From: Candidatus Woesearchaeota archaeon
Lineage (GTDB): Archaea > Nanobdellota > Nanobdellia > Woesearchaeales > SM23-78
Reading direction: 5' to 3'
DNA: 9,863 nucleotides
NCBI GenBank assembly: GCA_019322375.1
Contig: JAHWIP010000062.1
Coordinates: 1 to 9,863 of the forward strand
Both the position numbers and the translations under genes were made by a program. Positions 4,646 through 9,863 of the stretch are shown here, one piece after another (within the stretch, counting starts at the first letter, position 1; each line of letters opens with the position of its first letter). The notes beneath the pieces are model-generated. The model saw only the letters and a list, made by a program, of their open reading frames with translations, searched no databases and was not told the origin of the DNA.

Positions 4646-5194
4646 ATGGTTCATATTAAGAGAAGTACTGGTTATATTCAGATTACTCTGGGAATTGTTC
4701 TTATATTTGCTGTTCTGGTTGCTCATCCCTGGGTTATGGATAAGGTTAGGGAATTTCATTACAGCCAGGTATCTATGAGTTATGCAGTTGCTACAAAAAA
4801 CAGCATTGTTCTTGATTCCAAGGATAAGCTGGACTTGATTACAAACACTTCTAATTCCATACTTAATTCCTTTTTCACAGTTACATGCACTGCAGCTATA
4901 GTCCTGGTGCTGGCTATCATGATGATATTCCAAGGCATAGCTAACACTCGTACAGGCACAGAAGATGATGTTCATCCTAAGGAACTTGGCAGCTTCCTCT
5001 TAACCCTTGTCCTGATAATATATGTCCTGGCAATTGCTTATGTTGTCTTCTTTATAAGCCCGCCACATGAAAGACTCCTTGATGCAACAATACTAATACT
5101 AATCTTTGTATTCATAGGCTGGGTTGCTCTGTTAATAAGACATTACCATCTGTTACACAAGGATAAGCCTGTCAAGAAAAAGCGTTCTAAGTAA
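4646..5194 (+). CDS. Four-helix integral membrane protein, unknown function
   Basis: A 182-residue protein with four predicted membrane helices: about 10-28 (YIQITLGIVLIFAVLVAHP), 73-96 (ILNSFFTVTCTAAIVLVLAIMMIF), 112-137 (ELGSFLLTLVLIIYVLAIAYVVFF) and 145-164 (LDATILILIFVFIGWVALLI). A polar extra-membrane loop of about 40 residues lies between helices 1 and 2. The C-terminus is strongly basic (KDKPVKKKRSK), which suggests it is cytoplasmic. I see no signature motif and do not recognise the family. The start is ATG 4646, preceded by AGAGGAAAAAAGAGG: one AGAGG abuts the ATG and the other is ten bases away. The gene diverges from the GTPase gene and lies just upstream of tRNA-Gly. Confidence 0.8.
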   Translation: MVHIKRSTGYIQITLGIVLIFAVLVAHPWVMDKVREFHYSQVSMSYAVATKNSIVLDSKDKLDLITNTSNSILNSFFTVTCTAAIVLVLAIMMIFQGIANTRTGTEDDVHPKELGSFLLTLVLIIYVLAIAYVVFFISPPHERLLDATILILIFVFIGWVALLIRHYHLLHKDKPVKKKRSK

Positions 5195-5196
5195 AA

Positions 5197-5206
5197 TTTA
5201 TAATAA
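5197..5206 (+). promoter_or_regulatory. TATA box of the tRNA-Gly gene
   Basis: TTTATAATAA is centred about 29 nt before the first tRNA base at 5231, the same spacing as for tRNA-Trp. Confidence 0.5.
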
Positions 5207-5230
5207 AGCTTGTTTTCTTGTTCTAATTGC

Positions 5231-5347
5231 ACGGCTGTGGTCTAGTGGCAAGACTCGACCCTCCCAAGGTCGCGACTCGGGTTCAAATGTTAAACTGTGT
5301 TTAACGCCCAGAAAAACGCAGTTTTTCTGAATGTCCCGGCAGCCGTA
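5231..5347 (+). tRNA. tRNA-Gly (anticodon CCC) with a T-loop intron
   Basis: The acceptor strands ACGGCTG (5231-5237) and CAGCCGT (5340-5346) pair fully; discriminator A5347 follows and CCA is not encoded. The D-stem is GTCT/AGAC with loop AGTGGCA. The anticodon stem CGACC/GGTCG encloses CTCCCAA, anticodon CCC at 5263-5265. The variable loop is 4 nt. The T-stem TCGGG (5277-5281) pairs with CCCGG (5335-5339). The T-loop TTCAAA (5282-5287) is completed by T5334 after a 46-nt intron is removed. The mature form is a standard tRNA with no mismatches except a U-G pair at the base of the T-stem. A1-U72 is unusual for an archaeal tRNA-Gly, which mostly starts with G. The gene ends five bases from the stop codon of the convergent gene. 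Confidence 0.92.
5288..5333 (+). other. tRNA-Gly intron (46 nt, T-loop 59/60)
   Basis: The BHB is textbook. The outer helix is the T-stem. The central helix is TTCA (5282-5285) with TGAA (5328-5331). The 5' bulge is A5286 A5287|T5288 and the 3' bulge T5332 G5333|T5334. Instead of one inner helix, the intron holds two adjacent hairpins: GTTAAAC (5289-5295)/GTTTAAC (5299-5305), and GAAAAAC (5311-5317)/GTTTTTC (5321-5327). AATGT occurs across both splice sites, but the BHB fixes the register. Confidence 0.85.
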
Positions 5348-5351
5348 TGCT

Positions 5352-5624
5352 TCATAATTTTATTGTAACTTCAGAACCCGTCCTTATGTTTTCTTCTCGT
5401 TTCAGTAAATTTTTATACAGTTCTTCTGGAATTGAAATAATAACTTCCTGTAGATTATTTATATTTATTCCTTTCGGTATCTTGTCTGTTGCTCCTATAC
5501 TATAAAAATTTAGAGTTGCCTGATATGAAATGTCTTGGGCTCCAGTAGGATACGTAGTCTCAATTTTTCTTAGTTCCAAGCTTGGCTTTAATTCAATTAT
5601 GTGTTCAAGATTATCGTCCTCCAT
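5352..5624 (-). CDS. Small soluble protein, unknown function
   Basis: A 90-residue acidic protein with no membrane segment. The sequence alternates short beta-like stretches (HIIELKPSLELRKIETTY, YQATLNFYSI, EVIISIP) with a C-terminal helix (EELYKNLLKREENI) and a final strand (SEVTIKL). I do not recognise a family; a small alpha/beta fold is likely. The start is well supported: AGGGTGAT sits about six bases before ATG 5624. A TATA-like TTTTATAATAG (5674-5684, minus) lies further upstream. Its stop codon lies only 5 nt beyond the 3' end of tRNA-Gly on the opposite strand, so the two transcripts converge and probably overlap. Confidence 0.65.
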   Translation of the reverse strand: MEDDNLEHIIELKPSLELRKIETTYPTGAQDISYQATLNFYSIGATDKIPKGININNLQEVIISIPEELYKNLLKREENIRTGSEVTIKL

Positions 5625-5797
5625 TTATATCACCCTTTATCAAACAGGAACAGATATCACTTTTAATATTTTACTATTATAAAATGAAAAAATGAATGTT
5701 TTGCTGGTAATGATTACATGCTGTTTTTTGTATATTTTATAATGAAGGTTTATAATCACAATAACCTTAATAAACCAATACATTTTCCTTCTTTATC

Positions 5798-7006
5798 ATG
5801 CAATCAATCTCTTGGACTAAGAAATATCTGCCTAAGAAGCTCTCTGATATTGAGGGGCATGCAAAGGTTTTGGAGGATTTAAAAAGGTTTGTGACTCATT
5901 TTAAGAAGGGCAAGGCTCTCCTGCTTTATGGTGGTAGTGGTGGTGGCAAAACTTCTAGTGTTTATGCTTTAGCCCATGATTTAGGCTTTGAACTGGTTGA
6001 GATTAATGCTAGTGATAAAAGAAATGCTGAGCAAATCAACTCATTAGTTGGTAGTGCTTCTAAACAGGCCAGCTTGTTTTTTAAGAGCAAAATCATTCTG
6101 GTTGATGAGATTGACGGTATTACTGGCAGGGAGGACAGGGGAGGAGTCCAGGCTATTCTTAAGCTGATAAGCAGCAGTACTTTTCCTATCATCCTGGTTG
6201 CTAATGAGCCTTATGACAGGAAATTCTCTGGTTTAAGAAAAAAATCTGTGCTGTTAGAGTTCACCACCAGGCATTACACTTCTGTTCTCAAATTTTTGAA
6301 AAAAATTTGCAAAAAAGAAAAAATTAAGTTTGATGAACAAGCTCTTGCAATGATTGCCCGCAGGGCTGGCGGTGATTTAAGAGCTGCTATTAATGATTTG
6401 CAGAGCTTTGCAGCACAGGATAAGAAGCTCACTAAAAAAGAAGTGGAAGACTACAGTGAAAGAGATAAAACAGACAGTATAATCCAGGCTTTAATCAAGG
6501 TTTTCAAGACAACTGATGTTGATGTTGCTCTTAAAGCCTTTGATAATGTTGATGAAGATTTAGATAAAATCTTTTTATGGGTTGACCAGAACCTGCCCAA
6601 GGAATACACTAAGCCAGCTGATTTAGCAAGAGGATTTGATGAATTAAGCAGAGCAGATGTTTTTAAAGGCAGGATTATGAGATGGCAATATTATCGGTTT
6701 TATGTTTATTGCTATAACTTGTTAAGCGCTGGTGTTGCTCTTTCAAAAGACGAGAAATACAGGAATCTGGTTAATTACAAGCCAACAAGCAGGATTCTTA
6801 AGCTCTGGTTTGCAAAGCAAAGAAATGCTAAAAAGAGGGCAATAGCAGAAAAGATTGGTGACAAGACTCATACCAGCACTAAAAGGGCTTTGCAGGATAC
6901 TCTGCCGTACATGAAGCCAATATATAAGAAGAACAAGAAACAAGCAGAACAAATAACACATTACCTAGACCTGGATAAAGAGCAGGTTGAGTGGATGAGG
7001 AAATAA
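5798..7006 (+). CDS. rfcL: Replication factor C large subunit (clamp loader)
   Basis: A 402-residue AAA+ ATPase, the archaeal clamp-loader large subunit, which with RfcS loads PCNA at primer ends. It begins with the RfcL-type sequence SWTKKYLPKKLSDIEGH. Walker A is GGSGGGKT (45-52), a variant of the usual GPPGxGKT. It is followed by the family motif LVEINASDKRNAEQI (66-80), Walker B ILVDEID (100-106), sensor 1 ILVANEPYD (132-140) and sensor 2 GGDLRAAIND (191-200). The collar domain runs through about 225-400. Many archaeal RfcL proteins are 480-500 residues and end in a PCNA-interacting peptide; this one stops at EQVEWMRK with no QxxLFDF-like tail. TATA-like sequences at 5748-5757 and 5766-5776 precede ATG 5798, and there is no Shine-Dalgarno sequence. 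No RfcS gene is adjacent. Confidence 0.93.
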   Translation: MQSISWTKKYLPKKLSDIEGHAKVLEDLKRFVTHFKKGKALLLYGGSGGGKTSSVYALAHDLGFELVEINASDKRNAEQINSLVGSASKQASLFFKSKIILVDEIDGITGREDRGGVQAILKLISSSTFPIILVANEPYDRKFSGLRKKSVLLEFTTRHYTSVLKFLKKICKKEKIKFDEQALAMIARRAGGDLRAAINDLQSFAAQDKKLTKKEVEDYSERDKTDSIIQALIKVFKTTDVDVALKAFDNVDEDLDKIFLWVDQNLPKEYTKPADLARGFDELSRADVFKGRIMRWQYYRFYVYCYNLLSAGVALSKDEKYRNLVNYKPTSRILKLWFAKQRNAKKRAIAEKIGDKTHTSTKRALQDTLPYMKPIYKKNKKQAEQITHYLDLDKEQVEWMRK

Positions 7007-7007
7007 T

Positions 7008-7415
7008 TTATGTTCTGGCTTTTATTCTTACTTTATTAGTCATTGTTTGTTTAATCTTTACCTTGCTCTTTGCTATCTCTTGTTCTAAAAAACCTTTTAA
7101 CACTAAATCATGTATTCCTGCTAATTGCTTTACAAAAGCATTCTGTTGGTTTAATTCATACATCTGTGCTCTTCCTATTCTTCTTGTTTTTTTTACTATT
7201 CCTTTTTTTACCCATTGCTTCCAGAATAAGTGTATGCTTGTGTATCCTATGCTTGAGTTCCTTGCTATCTCTGTTAATGAGTAATCATAGTTTTTATGTA
7301 TTAATAAGAAGTCTAGTGCTTTTATTTCTGGGCTGCTTCCTAATAGTTCTGTGAATAAGGTTTTGTTTTTAGTTTTGCTTGCTTGTTTATTTTTTGTTAC
7401 TTTTTTCTTTTTCAT
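7008..7415 (-). CDS. Winged-helix DNA-binding protein
   Basis: A 135-residue protein starting MKKKKVTKNKQ. The N-terminus is very basic. A winged helix-turn-helix fills about 25-95: ALDFLLIHKNYDYSLTEIAR, then recognition helix YTSIHLFWKQWVKKGIVKKT and wing RRIGRAQMYELN. The C-terminal 45 residues (FVKQLAGIHDLVLKGFLEQEI, then KSKVKIKQTMTNKVRIK) are helical and basic. It is probably a small archaeal transcription regulator of the broad MarR/ArsR-like class; target and ligand are unknown. ATG 7424 would add MYI. ATG 7415 is preferred because TTATTTATATAT (7435-7446) is centred about 26 nt upstream, fitting a leaderless message. The gene converges on rfcL with one base between the two stop codons. 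Confidence 0.8.
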   Translation of the reverse strand: MKKKKVTKNKQASKTKNKTLFTELLGSSPEIKALDFLLIHKNYDYSLTEIARNSSIGYTSIHLFWKQWVKKGIVKKTRRIGRAQMYELNQQNAFVKQLAGIHDLVLKGFLEQEIAKSKVKIKQTMTNKVRIKART

Positions 7416-7434
7416 AATATACATAAATATTAAC

Positions 7435-7446
7435 TTATTTATATAT
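7435..7446 (-). promoter_or_regulatory. TATA box of the winged-helix gene
   Basis: On the minus strand this reads ATATATAAATAA, centred about 26 nt before ATG 7415. This spacing is the basis for choosing that start codon. Confidence 0.5.
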
Positions 7447-7563
7447 TTTTTGTTATTTAAATGTTCATAAAAAATAATTTATTGCAAATTTTCCGAGGAT
7501 CATAAAGATTTAAGGGAAATTTGAGAATAGAACATATAAAGCAGATGTTTTGAAAGAAGGATA

Positions 7564-7812
7564 ATGCTAGAAAAACAACTAGAAAAAGACTTGTTAAGAA
7601 AATTATTGCACCGTAAGTTCATTGGCGCAAAGCACACCAGCATAGATAACCTTCCAAAGAGTTTTCCAAAGCATATAAGAGGGGAAGTGAAAAAGGCAAT
7701 TAAGGATTTAATTAAGAAAGGATATCTATTAATCAAGCCAACAAGTTATGGATTAGAAGTGAGTGTTAATCCTGGGAAGCTAGAGGAGATAAAGGAGATT
7801 ATTCTTAAGTAG
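7564..7812 (+). CDS. Small conserved archaeal protein, winged-helix-like (KHT/KPTSYG type)
   Basis: An 82-residue basic protein. It carries a pattern I associate with a small conserved archaeal family: GAKHTSIDNLPKSFPKHIRG (21-40), then KKAIKDLIKKGYLLIKPTSYG (43-63) and LEVSVNP. The helix-helix-strand order and the phrase DLIKKGYLLIKP suggest a winged-helix fold that binds nucleic acid. No biochemical role is known to me. ATG 7564 is supported by AAGGAT just before it and by CATATAAAG (7533-7541) about 27 nt upstream, which would instead make the message leaderless; both readings use the same start. It is a single gene with no clear operon partner. Confidence 0.75.
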   Translation: MLEKQLEKDLLRKLLHRKFIGAKHTSIDNLPKSFPKHIRGEVKKAIKDLIKKGYLLIKPTSYGLEVSVNPGKLEEIKEIILK

Positions 7813-7827
7813 AATAACATAAAAACA

Positions 7828-7836
7828 TTTATAAAC
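7828..7836 (+). promoter_or_regulatory. TATA box of the 7894-8289 gene
   Basis: TTTATAAAC predicts transcription from about 7857, leaving a leader of roughly 35 nt that contains the G-rich run GGGGGTTG (7873-7880). Confidence 0.45.
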
Positions 7837-7893
7837 AAAATTAGACTTCTCCACCACTATTAAGTAACTAATGGGGGTTGTTTAAGTTTAAAA

Positions 7894-8289
7894 ATGAGGA
7901 AAATTGGGGATAATATCAAAAGCATGCAAAATGAGTTCATTAATAACTATGAAGAAAATATAAAAACTTTGCCTTTTATAATAACACCAGAGATAAACAA
8001 TGGAGCAGTGGGAAGAATAAAAGAACTTTATCAAAAAAACAAGGATGAATTGAAAAGACTTAGCAACCAAATAAGTGAATTACAGAATCAGGAAATGAAA
8101 ATATTCTACACTGGTTACCTTGAAGCCAGGGTAAAACCTGCTCTTGATACTCTAGAAAAACTTGTGGAAAGTATTGGCAAGAAAGAAGAACACACAATCA
8201 AACAAGAGGCTGTGACAGCACTATGCATTGTGGGAGGAGTTTTCAACGCCCTTGAGCAGAGCATGCTTTATCTACATAATTATCAATAA
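7894..8289 (+). CDS. Helical protein, unknown function
   Basis: A 131-residue protein, almost entirely helical by composition. Residues about 36-68 form a likely coiled coil (VGRIKELYQKNKDELKRLSN, then QISELQNQEMKIF). Residues 72-100 form a second amphipathic helix (YLEARVKPALDTLEKLVESI). The C-terminal helix (TIKQEAVTALCIVGGVFNAL, then EQSMLYLHNYQ) is more hydrophobic but too polar for a confident membrane span. I recognise no family. No other in-frame start exists upstream before a stop, so ATG 7894 is taken. The spacing from the G-rich run to the ATG (about 14 nt) is long for a ribosome binding site. The gene lies 32 nt upstream of the glycyl-tRNA synthetase, which has its own TATA box overlapping the end of this gene. 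Confidence 0.65.
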   Translation: MRKIGDNIKSMQNEFINNYEENIKTLPFIITPEINNGAVGRIKELYQKNKDELKRLSNQISELQNQEMKIFYTGYLEARVKPALDTLEKLVESIGKKEEHTIKQEAVTALCIVGGVFNALEQSMLYLHNYQ

Positions 8290-8290
8290 C

Positions 8291-8300
8291 TTTATATAAT
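8291..8300 (+). promoter_or_regulatory. TATA box of the glycyl-tRNA synthetase gene
   Basis: TTTATATAAT is centred about 26 nt before ATG 8322, so the transcript should begin at the start codon itself. No Shine-Dalgarno sequence is present (TCTCGTCT precedes the ATG). Confidence 0.55.
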
Positions 8301-8321
8301 CTTAATGGTTAATTCTCGTCT

Positions 8322-9863
8322 ATGAGTAAGAATAAGAAGCCTAAGGATAATAAAAAAGAATTCCTGCAGGAACTAATCAGTTTTTTGCAGAGAAAAGGCT
8401 TTGTGTGGGGGCCTGAGCCAGAGATATACGGAGGAACAGCTGGTTTTTACACCTATGCGCCTCTTGGCAAGCTGTTAAAGAACAGAGTGGAAGAGGTTAT
8501 TAGAAAAACCCTGCAAAAAGAAGAGTTCTTTGAAGTAGAATGCCCGATTGTGCTAGAGAAAAAGGTTTGGCAGGCTTCTGGGCATTTAAAAGGATTTACA
8601 GATGCAATGATTGCCTGTTCAAAATGCAAGGCTGTTTTCAGGCTTGACCAGTTACTAGAGGATTATCCTGAGACCAAGCATTTTAAAGAAGCAAAGCAGT
8701 TCTTAAAGTTCATAAAAGAAAAAAAGCTTAAGTGCCCTTCTTGTGAAGGGGGTTTTAAGCCTCAGATAAAAAAGCATGACTTAATGATGAAAACCACTGT
8801 TGGAATCAACCAGGAAGCATATAACCGCCCAGAAACAGCAACAGCAACTTACCTGCCTTTTCTAAGATTCACAGATTTTTTCAGAAGACAGCTAGTGTTT
8901 GGAGTGTTCCAGATAGGCAAAGCTTTTAGAAATGAAATAAGCCCAAGGCAGCATATAATTCGTATGAGGGAATTCACACAAGCAGAAGCACAATTATTCA
9001 TAAAAAAAGAGCTAAAAAACAATTTTGAAAAATACAAACAAATAGAGAATAATGTTCTTCCATTATGGGATTATAAGAGCCAGGAAAAAAAGCAGCAGCC
9101 CCAGAGCATAAAGATAAGAGATGCATTAAAAAAAGGCTTTTTTAAAAGCCAGGCATATGCATGGACCATAGCAGTAACATACAAGTTATTCACAAACATA
9201 GGCATACCACCGGACAAGATAAGAATAAGACAGCACTTTCCAGATGAAAAAGCTTTTTATGCAGACGATGCCTGGGATGTGGAGATAAACACAAAAAGCT
9301 TTGGCTGGGTAGAGGTGTGCGGAGTGCATGACAGAACAGACTATGACTTAAAACAGCATGCAAAGTACAGCAAAACACCGCTTGAAGCTTTTGATGAAGC
9401 AACAGAAAAAAAATATATTCCTCATGTCCTGGAAATTGCTTTTGGAACAGACAGGCCAGTGTATGCATTGCTGGACTTGTTCTATGAGAAAAAAGAAAAA
9501 GAACAAGGAAAAACCATCTTTAAAATACCATATCACCTAAGCCCAGTACCAATAGCAATATTCCCATTAATGAAAAAACCAGAGCTAACAAGCAAAGCAA
9601 AGCAAATACATAACAATTTAAGCAAAGAATTCTTATGCATATATGATGAAGCAGGACAGATAGGCAGAAGATACTTAAGAGCAGCAGAGTCAGGAACAGC
9701 TTTCTGCATAACCATAGATTTTGAAACCCTGGAGCAAAAGCCAGAAACAGTCACCATTAGAGACAGGGACACAGAAAAGCAGGTAAGAATAGAAACAGGA
9801 AAACTAAGAGAAACAATAAGAGCGCTTATCAACCAGGAGAAGAAGTTTGAGGGGATGAAATAA
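8322..9863 (+). CDS. glyS: Glycyl-tRNA synthetase, archaeal/eukaryotic dimeric type
   Basis: A complete 513-residue class II synthetase that attaches glycine to tRNA-Gly. The N-terminal catalytic core starts LISFLQRKGFVWGPEPEIYG (19-38). Motif 1 is around EVECPIVLEKKVWQASGH (71-88). A probable zinc site uses C99xxC102 and C138xxC141, with a charged helical insertion between. The RPET substrate motif is at 169-172. Motif 2 is GKAFRNEISPRQHIIRMREF (199-218), followed by TQAEAQLF. Motif 3 is HVLEIAFGTDRPVYALL (368-384), with Arg378. The C-terminal anticodon-binding domain spans about 404-505 and includes the conserved region SGTAFCITIDF...VTIRDRDTEKQVRI. Length is in the range for archaeal enzymes. 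The stop codon TAA is the last three bases of the window. tRNA-Gly(CCC), a substrate, is encoded about 3 kb upstream. Confidence 0.96.
   Translation: MSKNKKPKDNKKEFLQELISFLQRKGFVWGPEPEIYGGTAGFYTYAPLGKLLKNRVEEVIRKTLQKEEFFEVECPIVLEKKVWQASGHLKGFTDAMIACSKCKAVFRLDQLLEDYPETKHFKEAKQFLKFIKEKKLKCPSCEGGFKPQIKKHDLMMKTTVGINQEAYNRPETATATYLPFLRFTDFFRRQLVFGVFQIGKAFRNEISPRQHIIRMREFTQAEAQLFIKKELKNNFEKYKQIENNVLPLWDYKSQEKKQQPQSIKIRDALKKGFFKSQAYAWTIAVTYKLFTNIGIPPDKIRIRQHFPDEKAFYADDAWDVEINTKSFGWVEVCGVHDRTDYDLKQHAKYSKTPLEAFDEATEKKYIPHVLEIAFGTDRPVYALLDLFYEKKEKEQGKTIFKIPYHLSPVPIAIFPLMKKPELTSKAKQIHNNLSKEFLCIYDEAGQIGRRYLRAAESGTAFCITIDFETLEQKPETVTIRDRDTEKQVRIETGKLRETIRALINQEKKFEGMK

Noticed and set aside
6991..7354. 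Plus-strand hydrophobic open frames opposite the winged-helix gene
   Set aside because: They are the antisense of Lys-rich coding sequence, which naturally gives Phe/Leu-rich translations; no ribosome binding site is present.
1..9863. CRISPR array, insertion sequence or origin of replication
   Set aside because: I found no regularly spaced repeats, transposase or terminal inverted repeats. The only repeat pair of note is the tRNA-end duplication at 509-532 and 1257-1280.

Overview
The window looks like part of an AT-rich archaeal chromosome, most likely from a small-genome DPANN-type lineage (Woesearchaeota/Pacearchaeota-like; inference). The archaeal signs are a replication factor C large subunit, a TrmB-family regulator, an archaeal/eukaryotic-type glycyl-tRNA synthetase, a YchF-like TGS GTPase with an NKxD motif, TATA boxes about 26 nt before many start codons (leaderless transcripts), and tRNA genes interrupted by bulge-helix-bulge (BHB) introns at non-canonical positions.

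Layout. 34-222 encodes a two-helix membrane peptide. 273-516 is a heavily interrupted tRNA-Trp(CCA): I reconstruct four introns, in the D-loop (two), at 37/38 and at 53/54, which splice to a 74-nt tRNA. A LAGLIDADG homing endonuclease gene (490-1170, minus) follows, reading antisense into the tRNA 3' end. An imperfect copy of the tRNA 3' end and its flank lies on the other side of that gene (1257-1280), next to a 9-bp stem-loop. 1302-1850 (minus, one-helix membrane protein) and 1927-2667 (plus, TrmB-like regulator) diverge from one near-palindromic TATA region. Then come a charged coiled-coil protein (2725-3354), a convergent YchF-like GTPase (3355-4551, minus) and a four-helix membrane protein (4646-5194).

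5231-5347 is tRNA-Gly(CCC) with a 46-nt intron in the T-loop (59/60). 5352-5624 (minus) is a small unknown protein. 5798-7006 is RfcL, convergent with a winged-helix protein (7008-7415, minus). Two small genes follow (7564-7812, a conserved KHT/KPTSYG-type protein; 7894-8289, helical unknown), then complete GlyRS (8322-9863), ending with the window.

Functionally this is information-processing housekeeping (tRNAs, tRNA charging, clamp loading, a translation-linked GTPase) mixed with lineage-specific membrane and coiled-coil proteins. Nearly every gene seems to have its own promoter, so operon logic is weak. The most unusual part is 273-1280: a multi-intron tRNA-Trp beside a homing endonuclease gene flanked by tRNA-end repeats.
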